Source: Gordionus sp. m RMFG-2023 (lineage: Eukaryota > Nematomorpha > Gordioida > Chordodea > Parachordodidae). From it: a DNA stretch of 64,000 nt. The position numbers were made by a program, and so were the translations under genes. Every line of letters begins with the position of its first letter. Position 1 is the stretch's first letter. Positions 24,160 through 37,143 of this stretch are shown here, one piece after another. The stretch lies in NCBI RefSeq assembly GCF_954871325.1, contig NC_088775.1:39967561-40031560 (forward strand), written 5' to 3'. The notes below the pieces were generated by a model. That model ran no database searches, was not told the DNA's origin, and saw only the letters and a list, made by a program, of their open reading frames with translations.

Positions 24160-25235
24160 GATATCATATTTATCAAAATATAAATAAAATAATGATTTTT
24201 AGATATTAATATAATATATTATTAATATTAATAATTATTATATATCATTAATAAAATAAAATAATATAATATATGATTAAATGATTAATAATAATTATTA
24301 GATTTCAGTAACAACCACGGTCTGTCGGCAAATTATATTTTTTGTGGAGTTAATGTTTTGATCATTTTTATAAATGAAGGATTTTCAACAATTGAAAATG
24401 GCTGAATGCTATCTATAATAAAATCAGTTATTAAATCATCTAAAGTGGTTTGGGTTAAAAGGTCTTTTGGAGAAAAAATCATGGACGATGAGCCTAGTAC
24501 AATATTTTCTTTAATAGATTTTTTCTCCTTCCCCTTTTTTATTTGGATTAAGAGTGTTTGATGTTTTCTCTTAAAATTTAAAATTGTAAACAATTATTTA
24601 GTATCTATACCTTTAAATGTTTTACAATGTTGCAAGTTGAGGTAATGCTAACTAAAATTTGCATATTTTTTGGTAGACATGGCAAACATTTTACTAACAG
24701 AGATTTGTTTTCTTTATTTTGAGATATTATTTTAATATATGGTCAAATTGGCCATGGAAGAATGTTGTCATTTTCGTCATCATATTAATATTAAAAATTA
24801 ATATAATAATTAATATAATAGAATAAAATAAAATACCAATTCCATTGTAATTAAAAATGGCAAATTCCTTGAGATGGATTGTAATATCAGAATTTGCTTG
24901 TTATTGATAACTCGGACATAATATTTAATTAATATTTATATATTCTTTTTTATATATAAGTTTTCATATTTTACATATATACATAATTTTTTAATATATA
25001 TATTAATATTAAGTTATATGCTCATATGAAATAAAATAAATTTTACATTCAAGTATTTTTATTTATAATATAAAAAAGCGTTAAATAGAAGTACATCAAA
25101 ATGTATCTTAAAAAGTATCTAAAAACAAACACAGATACCTCTAAAATAATATCTAGATACAGATACTTTAATAAAAAATCTATCTAGATACAGATACCAC
25201 ATTTTTATATCTAGATACTTTGTTATTTTATTGAT
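24160..25235 (-). mobile_element. hAT remnant, 5' part only
   Basis: The right portion (25100-25225) has repeated atctagatacagatac motifs, typical of hAT subterminal repeats. A decayed BED-like stretch follows at about 24600-24720 and a transposase N-terminal frame at 24333-24593. The element stops near 24300 without a recognisable second terminus, so the catalytic part is gone. Confidence 0.6.
24333..24593 (-). pseudogene. hAT transposase N-terminal fragment
   Basis: Contains TLDDLITDFIIDSIQPFSIV followed by E-N-P-S-F-I-K-M-I-K-T-L, the conserved segment after the BED finger in ZBED/hAT-Ac transposases. The frame ends shortly after and the catalytic domain is absent. Confidence 0.8.
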
Positions 25236-25956
25236 TGGGTAATGGAATTCGCAAAAGAAACTTTCCATGATTTTGAAATTTTTAAAAAATGTTATTTCGC
25301 AGCCAATATGAAGTTGGTACATTTCACGTGATATCACGTGATATTCATAAATATTATGTTTTTTTGTCTTCATTTGATTTTATATTTTATTTGTTTATTA
25401 GTGTTTAATTTAATTTGAAGGGTATTTAAATTGCGCTTTGAAATTTTTTTAATAAAATTTTTAACATAATTTATTTCTAAAGTAAAAACAACAATTTTAG
25501 ATTCTTATATTCTACTCTATGATAATTTAAAATTTTTACACTCTTCAGTTAAAGTATATTATTCCAAACTGTGATTTAGCATTTGATTCTCATTTATTCC
25601 AAGCCATTTATTTTTCTACAAGTTATTATTCTGACAGTTAAAAAAGTAAAAATATATTTGCTCTTTTACATATATACACAATGATTTATTAATATATAAT
25701 TGCTTTTTTAATTAAATGATTTTTTAGTGATTATGTTAAAGATTTGTATATAGTGTGGTGTGAATAATTTTTAATTATATTATATATGATACTTTTTGTA
25801 AAATATGATTCAAGGTTTTATTTCAAAATCAAATTAAATATTGATTTTATATTTATAATCAATAATTTCTTTATTTTGCTGTATACTTAAAAATAACAAT
25901 ATATAACTCAATTATAGTAACTGATTTAATTTATTTAGATAATTCCCATTCTAATT

Positions 25957-28900
25957 ATGAAATCTGTCAAACTATCTGACTTACGTGGACTCAGATCCAT
26001 GAGCATTGATAAAGATATGATTGATGATGTGATAAAGTTTGAAAAGGATCTACCTATTCCAGAAGTGCCTCCTGGTGGTGCAAGAGTCAAAGTTTATTAT
26101 TCATTAAATAAATTACCCATTAAGTAGAAGGGGGTGGGTCTATAATATAATGAACTATAGTGAAAACAATGAATAATTCTATTATATCTTTGAAATTAAT
26201 TTTGTCAGTTTATATCTTTTGCAAATATTGCCTTTATTTTCAAGGTTAATTCTATTACATCTATATTTCCTTTTTGGGCTCTCAATTTGAAATGGCAGAG
26301 TTGTTAATTCACCTTTTTAAAGTGGCTAGCTCTCACTCTCATAAGGAGCTATTACATCTATTTTTCCTTTATGGGCTCTTGATTTGAAATGACAGAGTTG
26401 TTAATTCACCTTTTTAAAAGTGGCTAGTGCCCACTCTTACCACATCAAAAGGAGCGCTCCCGTTACTAAATTTTTAAAAGGAGCTAGCTTCTGCTTCAAG
26501 TAATGGAATGCCACTCTATAGCTGCTCCTTTGATTTTCATTTTTATATGAAGTACATATCATTTTTTATCAAAAAAAGTTTTATTTATATTATTAGTGCT
26601 GTGAAGTAACGTAAAAAAAGTAACGCCGTTACTAACGACGTTACTTTTTTGAAGAAAAGGAACTAACGCGTTTCTATTTTTGAGTAACGGTAGCGCAAAA
26701 CGTTACTTTATATTTTTTCTTAAAAAATATCAATAAAAAGAAAAACATATTTTAGTGTATTATAAAATTACTTTTATTTATTTTTTAATTCTTAATATTA
26801 ATAATTTAAGCCGAGTTTTAATTCATATCAACCACTTACAACTTTTTTTTCTAAATTCAAGTTAAATTATCAGTCGAAATTAATATTCAATCAAAATTCA
26901 GAGTAAATATAATGATATTATTAATTAATTAATAATTTATTTTAAAAGAATATTAGTCAATAGGACTTACTTCTTCAGATGAAGAAGATTTTACCCTTCC
27001 CTGGCCCCAATTTGATAAAGAAAGAACAGGCTTGATTCCTTTATTCAACACACACTAGAATATTTTCAGATAATGATAAAATTTTGATGAGGAAATGAAT
27101 GAAGATCTCTGCGAAGATGATCTTTCAAGCTTTTTTCAAAATAAAGATATTTCCTTAAATATTTTTAATAAATTCCCCGAATTGAAATGTTTTTTTATTA
27201 AATATAGCACCACTCTCCCATCCTCTGTGCCAATTGAACGTGTGTTTAGCACGGCGAAAGCTGTGTTGAGTACTAAGCGCTCATGTTTATCTGATCAAAA
27301 TTTTGAAAATCAATTGTTGTTAAAAATAAATAAAAATTGTTACATAAAGATGTTATCTTATAATATATTATTTTTGTATAATTTTATTTAAAAAGATCTT
27401 ATCTTATATGTTCTTTTTGTATAGTTTTATTTTATTATATATTGTCCTTTTTGCATTATATATAACATTTAATTTTTTTAAGTAACGAGTAGCCCGTTAC
27501 TTTTTTGAGAAGTCGGTAACGCGCGTTCCTTTTGTAAAATGGTAACGGTAACGCGTTTCTTTTTTGTAGTAACGTTTACAGCACTAATATTATATGATAT
27601 ATCAAAATATTTATAATCTTTTATTTGCTTTTAAAAGTAATAAATTTTTTCAATTTGAATCTAACATCCACACCTCTCCCCTAAAACTTATTTAGCAATA
27701 CTAAACAGGGTATTGTATTTTATAAAAATATTTTTAATTTAGGAAATTTATCTATCATTATTTAAAAAATATTTGTTCAATATATTATCTTCCTGATTAT
27801 CAATTTCATGGAATCCAAAAAAATCTTCAAAATTATTGCAGGTTTCCCATGAACTAGTAGTTATTTTTTGCATCAGGAATTTGTTTTCGTAAAAAATTAA
27901 ACTGAAATATATAAATTGTTTTCTTATCCATTTTGGATAATAGCTACTTGTACTTTCGTTGATCAATATTTTTGGCTATTGATTGTATCGGATAAATTTC
28001 ATCAATTCGTGGTATAGTTTGAATTGTTTCTAGTAATCATCGACATTTCAGCTAAAAACGCCATTCGCCATGTTCTTCAATGATACCTGATATCTAAATA
28101 TCTTTTTTAAAAGAAAGAACATTTATATTAAATAAACCTGGTAACTGGGGTGTGTATGGATGAGGATAGATTGGTTTTTAATAATTATAAGGGTCCTATG
28201 GGTAATTCATAATTGAACTTGGTCATTGTTTTGTGGTTATATATTGAGTATTTCCATATTTAATAAGAAAATCTTGTATTTTATTATAATCATTGTTTTT
28301 TTAAGAACTAAAAGTTTATACTAACCGCTACAATTCTCCTATGGTTTTTGTGTGGTGAACTATATACAGTTCTAATTGATAATTGTTTGCAAAATATACT
28401 GAATTCTCTATCTAGAAATGGTGGCCCATTATTCATAACAATACTATTGAGGTAACCGAAAATAGAAAAAAACAATATTTTTTTCAAAAGTTTTTGTATT
28501 TCAGGCCATTTGCTAAAACTATCTATTATTTACTAGATATATATATATCTCCTTTAATTGGTCCGGCAAAATCTAAATGAATTCTTCCCCATAGTTTATT
28601 TACTACCGCCAGGGTTATTTGCTTGACATAATTCACAATTCTTACCATATAATTCAATGTCTTCGTTAATATTAGGCCACCAAACGTTCTCTTTTGCCAA
28701 TAATTTTGTTTTATTCTGGTGCCTCATATGTAAAAAAGACAAAATATTTACTTGTAATATTTTTAGAATTATGGTTTTCCATACACTGCCTCCATCTTGC
28801 GTTCATTTCGGTGATGGAAAAACAGTTTTAGATTTTCCTCAGTGGTTTATAATCAGTGATTATAGTAAAATGATTACTAATTAGAGATTTTTTAAAAATT

Positions 28901-31900
28901 AATCCAAATTTGATTGCTAAAGCCTCACGCTCTGTAATTTTGTGTGGCGGCATTTAATGTTCGAGAGGCGAATCCAACCGGGTTTTCCTCGTTATTAATG
29001 ATATGAGAACTGATCCTATTCCATTTTACGATGCGTCAGTAGCTAGAATCTTTTTCGAATTATAATGCGTTAAAATTAGTGCTTCAGATATTAATTTTTT
29101 AAATGTATATTAATTGCTTTTATTTCATTATCTGTCCATTTCCATAGCACATCTTTCCTTAAAAGTATAGATAATGGAGCGGCAATAGTCGAAAAATTGT
29201 TTATTAATTTTTGATAATTATATCTATAAAAGCTTGTAATTAAATATACATAACAAAAAATAACAAAAAAAAGAAAAGTAAAAAGATCGGATCGGTTTTT
29301 ACAGATTTTTTGGAAAACGCTAAATATCGGTGCCGATTCGATATTTAATATCGGCACAGTCTTAATTTATATATCCACACAAAAATCAAATATATTCATT
29401 TTTTTACATACAATTTAAATTCTACATTTTGTATAATTTAAATTTTATTTATAAATAAATTTAGGTATGTTATGCTGGTGCTTGTTATTTCCAAGATGAA
29501 CATAAGAACAACCCACCACCTAGTCCTGTAAATGTTAAAGGAATCAAGGATACTTCCTTATTCTCTGGTAAATAATATACTATTTCGTTTGTTGAAATAA
29601 AAATTTGGCCTGCAATATTAACAATTTTAGTAAGCGGAAAATAATTCCCCGGAAAAAAAATCCCCGGAAATTAATTCCCCGGAAAAAAATCCCCAGGAAA
29701 ATAATTCCCCGGAAAATAAATACCCTGAAAATAATTCCCCGGAAAAAAATTCCCCAGAAAATAATTCCCAGGTAAATAATTCTCCGGAAAAAAAATCCCC
29801 GGAATAAAATTCCCCTGGAAAATAATTCCCCGGAAAAAATTTCCCCACTATACATTGAATTGCTAATGCATTGCTAAACTGCATTGCTAAAAAGCAATCA
29901 ATCATTATCAATTATAAATCAATCAAAAATTTATTACGCATATTTTTTTAATGATAATTTTTTAAACTTTTTTTAAAATATATTTAAATCATTTTTTTAT
30001 TATAAATGAAGAATACTGATTAAATGATATAGTATATAATTTTATTTTTATTTAATATTATTAGTAAGAAATTTATTTTTTTAGCTTATTAAAACAAATA
30101 TACATTTTATTTAATTTTAAAAATTAACAAATATATATCCGTAAGAGGGCGTTATATGTTTGAATATGTATCATTTTAGGAAACCGGAATGATGATTGGA
30201 TAGCACTTTTTTTATATTTGGGTATATATATACATATGAAAAACCTAAAAATTAAAATTTTTTTTTAGGTTTCTTTGATGTTTAATGAGTAGGTTTAGAA
30301 TAGTAAAACAATGGAAATTTTTTAAAGTAAATATTGCTGGCGTTATTTATCAAAATCTCTTCATTTTTGTTTTATACGTGTATATTTACGTGCTAAGCAT
30401 TATTCTAAAAAATATTTTGAAAATAATTTGATTTGACCGATTGCTGAGTTCAAAACCGACCACTCACTAAATATTCGATTGACCAAATTTGTTAGGAATA
30501 TAATTTGAAAAATGTTGATTTTCGTTTTATATATCTATAAATACGTATAAAACATAATCCTAATAATTCCTCAGAATTAATTTTATCAAAATTTTTAAAT
30601 ATTTTATTTGAGAATTATTATTTCGTTGATTTATTTATAGGGGCAATGCATTAGCAATTCAATGTATAGTGGGGAAATTTTTTCCGGGGAATTATTTTTC
30701 AGGGGAATTTTATTCCGGGGATTTTTTTTCCGGAGAATTATTTACCTGGGAATTTTTTTCTGGGGAATTTTTTTCCGGGGAATTATTTTCCGGCTATTTT
30801 TTTTCCGGGGAATTATTTTCCTGGTGATTTTTTTCCTGGTGATTAATTTCCGGGAATTTATTTTCCGGGGATTTTTTTTCCAGGGAATTAATTTCCGGGG
30901 ATTTATTTTCCGGGATTTTTTTTCCGGGGAATTATTTTCCGCTTACCGGTTATTAGGGCTGGCATCATCAACATTACTGTTATATATTAACATGTAAATA
31001 TTTAAAGATTATTAACCTTATATTTTTATTATATTTTCGTTAATTATATCTAATGAATATAATTGAATATGAAAATAGGAAATTTTTATGTACAAATATT
31101 TATTAATAAAACAGTTTTTAGTTATTACAAATTAGAGTTCAGATATAAAAAATTAAAAAATTGCATTTTTACTACAATTACATTATACCACAAATACCAA
31201 TATTTTCTTAGTTTACAATAAAATCTAAAATCAATTATTGATAGTGATTTTTAAACCAATGCTCATAAATTATAATGTTATATCTTTTGTTGTGTGAGGG
31301 AGCAGAGATATCATGCATTTAAAATCCCAATAAATCTTATACCACTATCACATAATACAAGAGGAATCCATTGGGTCATGATATATTATTAAATAATAAA
31401 TCGGGCTAACATTAATATTATATGTGCGCGTTAAATCATATCGTAATTTTTGCTTAAGCTTATATCGTCAATGCTCAATATTTCCAAACTTTTCATTTAT
31501 ATCGGTATTATGGAGCATTAATTTTATTATGAGTATTTATATTTTTTGATTCTAAAATGACCCACAAACTATTTGGAGCTACGAATGTAACATATTACTT
31601 TTATTATGGGCTTACATCTTATTATTATAGAAATAGCCCCCAAACTATTTGAAGTGATGAATTATCTTTTATCAGGGATGCAATAGGAGAATAATGCCCA
31701 TATAAAATGTATTATTAATATGTATTAAACCTCGTAAACACCGCCTTACCCGAAATATTTTTAGGTTTGGCCTGTCCAATATATTTTTAAATTGTTAAGT
31801 CCAGCCCTGTCCGAAATATGATAATTATAATATAGAAAATATATGATTTTTTAATTCATTTTGATATGTTCATGTTTATAACGTATAATTATGATGAAAA

Positions 31901-34900
31901 AAATATAAATTAGGTTTCGAAGTTTCTGGCCTGATTGATGAGTTGAGTGAAACTTGTTCAAAGGAAAAGGGATTTAAAGTTGGAGATAGGGTCATTATAT
32001 ACCCTTACCCTGGCCTTACTATATCTGGGTAAAAATTTGTTTCTCTTTGCGTGTTATTGCATTTTAAATTCAATTTTGAATATTTATAATTATATAATAT
32101 ACTATAAAGTAAGGATGTATCAATTTGGGCTGGCGTGGTTGGGTTTTCTAAAATATTTTCAACATGGGGCCAGTAGCAGGCTGAATTTTTAGTATTTTTC
32201 AAGTGAAATGAGCAGAACAGACTTAAAAAAATAATAGTTTTGTTTCATAATGTTGTATATTTTATATGTTTAATTAAAAATACATTAAAATTAATAAATA
32301 AAGGGCGTCGGGTGGGTGAGCTTAAAATCGGTCCATTGCAGACCTCTAGTACAGATACCACTTTCTGGAGGCCGATACGATATTGTCGATATTTAATTGA
32401 TATCGGCCGATCCGATATCATAATCAAATTTTGTTCATTCTATATATTTATTATATTTTAATTTTTATTATATCATAACATAAGTCATTTAAAAAAATAT
32501 ACTATTATCAAATTTTAATTAACTTATAATTTTAGGCTTATTTATTCATATGATAAATTATTTATTTATATAGTAAAATCGTTGTTACCTTTTTTTTGTT
32601 CCTAAGGTTTTTCTATCGTGTATAGAGTAGAATCCGATTTTGTCTATTCATGAACAATTAAATTGTTAAAATATTTTTAAATTCATAAACATTCTTTTAA
32701 AAATAAATAATTATGTATTTTATTATATTTTTAGTATATTTTCAATTATTTATTTCGTTTTTTAAAAAAAATTATCACTTTCAATTATATATAAATACTT
32801 TGAAATTTGAATAAATTTATAAAATTCTAATTAAGACGCCATTTCATCGGATTCAATAGGTAAATTTAATATCGGCCGATTGCATATATTATAAAAAAGA
32901 CGAAAAATCGGCCCAATTTGATAAAATATATCGGTATTATACTATAAAGTTAAGGTTATTAAAATATATTGTGCGAAAACCAAATTGGCTTCATTAATTA
33001 TATGTATTCTTTTATTGCTTATTAACCGTGTTTAGGGGGAAACACCTTATTTATTACTACTACACTACAATCCTTATATAAAATATAATTACTAATGTTA
33101 TTGCAATTTTTCAATTATAAAATCATAGGCTAAACTCGTTTAAGCTAATGAAAAAATTCCAATGTCCATAATTCAAAAATGAACTCCCAAAATTTTACCC
33201 TGTCATGTCTACTATAAATGGAAAGCCCTTTAATAAAATTAACGGCGAAAGAACTCACCTAATAGTATCTCCCTTAGCAAAATTATGGTTAAGTCTAAGT
33301 CTTGGATATAATATTTGTCAGAAATTTATCATTGCCGCAATAATTTGCAAAATTAAATTTGAAAACGGAACCTTCCCTAGATAATAGATTTTTACATTTC
33401 AAAAAAGTTACTCGGAATATGTGGCGGTGCACGATGTGCGATATCTGATAAAGGTCCAGGACAATGTTCCCCTCGATGTGGCTGCCATGCTTCCAGCTGG
33501 AGGACTTGCCGCCGAGTCAGCCATCATCAAGGCCCGACCCTTCATTGAAAATATGCTTCTCTCTCAGGGTTTATCTTTATGTGATTGATTATTTTTTTTT
33601 AAGATTGAATGATTCATATTCTGGCCTTAAAATTTATACTCTTAAACCGATAATGAATTTAACGGTTAATTTTTTAGTTTATAATCGTGTATGAATTTTT
33701 ATTTTTCATTATTTTTTTTTACATTACCCCTATCCGAAATATTTTTAGATTTGCCCTGTTGGCAGTGATTATATTATTTTAGTTTGTCTAATATCATGTT
33801 AAAATTTTTTATAAGAAGGATATCTGTAAATAGTTAAAAAATTAGAATTTCTGTCAATATTTTCATCCCACCTAATAAAAACATAAAATTTTAATCAATG
33901 ATTAATGGCATAGTTTTAAAATCGCGAAAATTATCAAATATTAGAATATAATAATTTTTTTTAGTTAAGACTAAGTATAGGTCTCGGTATTCCAATATAT
34001 TTCTAATCTAAACTAGCATGCCATCCATTTATACTTAAATTGCTAAATTTGTTAATCTTATTCATACAGATAAACTGACGATAATAATAGTCGGTTCTGG
34101 AGGCTTGGCACTGTGGACACTTAAATTCGCTAAATACATGGCTGAAAAGGATAATATAGCTAAGGACAAAATTCGTATAGTCATTGCTTGCACTAATGTA
34201 AAAACTTATTTAATATGATGTCTATTAAAATCACAAAAGAGGGTTTTGTTCTTGAAGGATTATTTTAAGAATGTTTCTAAATTAATAAACATACCATCAA
34301 ATTCTTAATAATTTGTCGGCAAAATATTTTAAGCATTCGAAAAGAATATGATAGTGAAAACACTAATCATTAATATAAACGTGAATCAGATCATCAATGA
34401 TTAATAATGACATATTTATGCGCCTTTGGAAATTTTATTTTACGAAAATCACTATTTTGGTACATATGTTTATAGTTATTTTATTTGTATAATAAATGCT
34501 TATATTTATCATTAGGACAAACTAAAATTATATAATGATTTATAAAAATAAATCTTTTTATAGTTTGGTATAAAGAGTAGGAAAATATAAGTTTTGATCA
34601 TTTACTATATTTTTCCAGTGAGCGCACAATAGGGGGTTAAGAATATGATTATAAAACTTGGGCTGTGACAATATTAAATATCGGATCGGGCAGATAACTG
34701 TAAAAACCGATCCGATCTTTTTACTTTTCTTTTTTTGTTATTTTATGTTATGTATATTTATTTAACATTGTATTTTTTTTATCTATTATTATATAATTTC
34801 TTTAAATTATGGTCTTAATTATAGAAATAAAAAAATTAAATTAAATGCATAATTCGATTTTTGCATAAAAAATATTGATTTTTTAATTACATTTGGTTCA

Positions 34901-35859
34901 AATGGGGGTGGTGAAAAATCAGTAAAAATGTCAGAAACAGTATCGGATCGTAACGGTGAAAAATATGTAGATCGGCACAGCTCTAGAAAAAATCATATAT
35001 TAATATCAGATGTTAATTATTGTTATAATAAAATATAAGGAAGCCGGTCTCTTAACTGCTCTGGATGAGGGCTGTCATGACGTAGTGCATTGGAACGAAG
35101 GAGAATTTGAGCAGAATCTGCTTCAGCGCACGCGAAACGTATGCCTTGGTTATGCCAACATCATCATAGACTTTGTGAGCTCCCACCGCACTGTCCAAAG
35201 GTCCTTGAGGTGCTTGGCAGATGTAAGAATAAATAATGAATGATATATATAATATTAATAGAACTTCTATAAATGAAAGGGAAACAATATAATTAGATAG
35301 TATAGAGAATGAACTTTGCTTCAAACTATATATTTCTGAAAAGCAATTTCGCTAGATGTTAATATTTAATTTGATGTTAATATTTAATTTTTTTGATCAT
35401 TTTGGAAGCTTTTTTTGAATAGCTACGACTGAACATACCTTAAAAATACTCATGCAAAGCACTTGATGGGAATTATATAGAATTCGGGAGGAATTTATAA
35501 AGATTTATAATTGGATTTAAAAAGAAATGAAAAGGTTGAAATTATATTAAAAATTATTTCCTTTTTTTGAATAAAACCTCAAAAATAATTTTAAAAAAAT
35601 AAAGGGCGGAGTCTTGTTTGTGGGTGGTCTTTCCGGGGCCGACGTTCGTATTCCATTGCGCCCTCTAGCTGTGCATAGTCATAGCATAGTGGGGGTTGGT
35701 CGGGGAACTGAGGAACAGCTAGCAGGCTTAGTAACTAAAGTATCTCAAGGAATAATTGTCCCTCCTCCTTTCACTGTTTTCCCCATAGAAAAGGCTGGCG
35801 AAGTTGTGAGAAGGCTCAGCCATGGCGAGATCAAAGGGCGTGCCGTACTCAAGGTTTGA
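25957..35859 (+). CDS. Zinc-less medium-chain dehydrogenase/reductase, seven exons
   Basis: Exons: 25957-26091, 29465-29567, 31914-32028, 33408-33568, 34070-34197, 35040-35222 and 35605-35859 (TGA). All junctions are GT-AG, the total is 1080 nt, and the protein is 359 residues, normal for the MDR superfamily. Seen: a GroES-like N-terminal domain (RVK-VCYAGACYFQD, residues 43-56; GFEVSG, 80-85; FKVGDRVIIYPY, about 99-110; YSEYVAVHD, about 119-127; A-A-M-L-P-A-G-G-L-A), then an NAD(P)-binding Rossmann fold with IIIVGSGGLALW (176-187) and an IIIDFVSS strand, then GGVLFVGGLSG and a C-terminal IKGRAVLKV. The GHE motif of zinc alcohol dehydrogenases is GFE here and no structural four-cysteine lobe is present, so it is inferred to be zinc-independent and probably a soluble NAD(P)H-dependent oxidoreductase. 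The substrate is unknown. The ATG at 25957 is the first in frame; an AG at 25938-25939 leaves room for an upstream noncoding exon. Confidence 0.9.
26270..26545. repeat. GGAGC-rich repeat with internal duplication, intron 1
   Basis: Two similar segments (about 26275 and 26371) share gagttgttaattcacctttt and ggctctyratttgaaatg, about 96 bp apart, with GGAGC/GCTCC boxes around them. The 7040-7460 region has similar boxes. Possibly a MITE; ends not defined. Confidence 0.4.
26594..27586 (+). mobile_element. Short hAT element, intron 1 of the MDR gene
   Basis: Ends are TAGTGCTGTGAAGTAACG and, inverted, TAGTGCTGTAAACGTTAC, with rich subterminal gtaacgcgttac-like motifs. Flanks are AT-rich (tatattat / atattata), so the 8-bp duplication is not exact. 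Only the last transposase exon-like frame remains inside. An inverted end of the same family lies at 58905-59200. Confidence 0.82.
27095..27391 (+). pseudogene. hAT transposase C-terminal dimerisation fragment
   Basis: Reads FPELKCFFIKYSTTLPSSV, P-I-E-RVFSTAKAVLSTKRSCLSD and FENQLLLKINKN, the hAT C-terminal dimerisation domain (Pfam Dimer_Tnp_hAT type). The catalytic region is missing, so the element is an internal-deletion derivative depending on a full copy elsewhere. Confidence 0.85.
27700..29245 (-). mobile_element. Ty3/Gypsy LTR-retrotransposon fossil (pol remnant)
   Basis: A broken minus-strand pol remnant in intron 1 of the MDR gene. From right to left it shows traces of the reverse transcriptase/RNase H junction (a FSTIAAPLSILLRK segment), RNase H and integrase. 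No LTRs were recognised. The copy is old and heavily decayed, with more than ten interruptions. Confidence 0.75.
29246..29362 (-). mobile_element. GATCGG/GCCGAT hAT-like MITE end
   Basis: Carries aagatcggatcggttttta and gatatttaatatcggcacag. It matches the left part of the MITE at 34660-34988 in reverse (gtaaaaagatcggatcggt and neighbours), so it is a truncated inverted copy abutting the Gypsy fossil. Confidence 0.6.
29630..30946. mobile_element. Fold-back element with 15-17 bp tandem-repeat arms, intron 2
   Basis: The left arm (29630-29850) is a tandem of ccccggaaaataatt variants; the right arm (30660-30946) is its inverse, ggggaattattttcc. Outer ends match as GTAAGCGGAAAATAATTCCC and its inverse. 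The inner edges also match (ccccactatacattgaattg and gcaatgcattagcaattcaa-type sequence). The interior (29860-30600) contains a family B leader and the first part of its satellite. Open frames through both arms are repeat artefacts rich in Phe/Gly. Confidence 0.8.
29860..30580 (+). repeat. Family B leader and satellite start, copy 3
   Basis: Shares attgctaaaaagcaatcaat, agagggcgttatatg, aaacctaaaaatt and attgctggcgttat with copy 1. It lies within the fold-back element, so the arms and family B may belong to one larger element type. Confidence 0.65.
30947..31913. other. Rest of MDR intron 2
   Basis: AT-rich, no gene. A loose local duplication of about 95 bp is visible (aaactatttggagctacgaa near 31568 and a diverged copy near 31653). 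Confidence 0.4.
32345..32945. repeat. Possible MITE with GGCCGAT motifs, MDR intron 3
   Basis: Starts near tagtacagatacc and ends near cggtattatacta. Internal gatatcggccgatccgatat and aatatcggccgattgcat motifs suggest subterminal inverted repeats. No target duplication is visible, so the boundaries are uncertain. Confidence 0.4.
34660..34988. mobile_element. GATCGG hAT-like MITE, MDR intron 5
   Basis: The left end gggctgtgacaatatt with tatcggatcggg and the right end gatcggcacagctct form imperfect TIRs of the GCTGTGCCGAT type common in hAT MITEs. There is no coding capacity. Related sequence lies at 29246-29362. Confidence 0.55.
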
Positions 35860-37135
35860 TCTTGTGAGCAAAAATATTTTCTCTTCATTGTTTCACTTTA
35901 CTATTTAAATATTTATTCATTATATTTAATTTTGTTCTATTTCATAGGTATTGTGAAATAATGTTTGTATTTAATCAGTAATGTATTATTTATATTAAAT
36001 TTTGAACCAACCATATGCATATCACATTTTATATGAATTTGCTTTGAATGGCATTTTACCTATAATTATTCTAGCACAACGAATATTTTCTCCCAATTAT
36101 ATCTTAAGTAAAACATTATTTTTCTTTCCTAAAAATGTCATAATTACCATAATTTGGATATTTTTGATGACGCTTCTCAATTAAAATTTACACATATATA
36201 CATCTTGTCTTTCATATTAGTGAAGCTTATTATCATTCAATATAAATTGCCCTTTGTTACGTTTTTTTCCGCGAAAATATTCGATTCGAAATCCATTGTT
36301 CTTTTTATTTAGAGAATTACATATTTAACATAAATAATCTCATATAATGTTACTAGTTTGTTAAATCTTGATATTTTATTTATATAAGTATTAAGATTTT
36401 ACTCCTTTCAAACTCATCAACAAAGCATACCGCCGGTAAAAATACTCATCGTATTATAATTAGATGCTAACTTAAACGTCGAGTTTTAAAAAAAAATATC
36501 AAAATCACACTTTTTCAGATAGTTAAAATTTTTTTTATCAAATTATTTATACATATTATTTATATTAAATTAGATGAAATTTGTTATGCCCTACAATATT
36601 ACTTTCCCACAATAAAATTTATTAATTTTTATAATTTATAGTATATTAAAATAATCCCAAATTTAATTTTACTTTATATTGTTATTTTTATATTTTAATT
36701 AAACATGATCTAAAGTCAAAAATGATATTTAATATATTAGACAGTATACTTATTATTTATTTATATTTTTGGAAAAAATTGTTTATAAACCGTTATTGTT
36801 ACTTACGAATATACCTATCATATTTTTAGATGTTTTTAACCAATAAAAAAGTTTTATATTGTATTATATGTTTTATTCATTCACGTTTCAGAATCCATTT
36901 TTAATTTAAAATAATTTACTGTTGCACGCTAATAACTATAAACAAGAATATGATCGATAACGACCAGATCGGAGGGAGACTTGATGGCTCGAATGACATG
37001 GTAGGAATAAGGAATAATCTGGATTAAGAAGGATTCCAATTCTGAGTATATTTTTTCAAATTGGATTCGACATAAAATTAAAAATTGGGTTTTGATTTTT
37101 GAATTTGATACGATTCCGGGTTCAGATTCCAAACT
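35860..37135. other. Intergenic AT-rich stretch after the MDR gene
   Basis: No further gene was seen. The minus-strand frame at 36929-37132 lies in a less AT-rich patch (36940-37130) without recognisable similarity. Confidence 0.4.
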
Positions 37136-37143
37136 GTTAAAGC

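Noticed and set aside
27700-29245. An intact LTR element in MDR intron 1
   Set aside because: Only a heavily broken pol remnant is visible and no LTR pair was found.
29580-30997. Open frames rich in Phe, Gly and Arg on both strands
   Set aside because: They arise from the 15-17 bp tandem repeat in the fold-back arms; the repeat period and reading are mechanical.
36929-37132. 67-codon minus-strand frame beside the hAT at 37144
   Set aside because: No motif or homology recognised, no introns or context supporting a gene.
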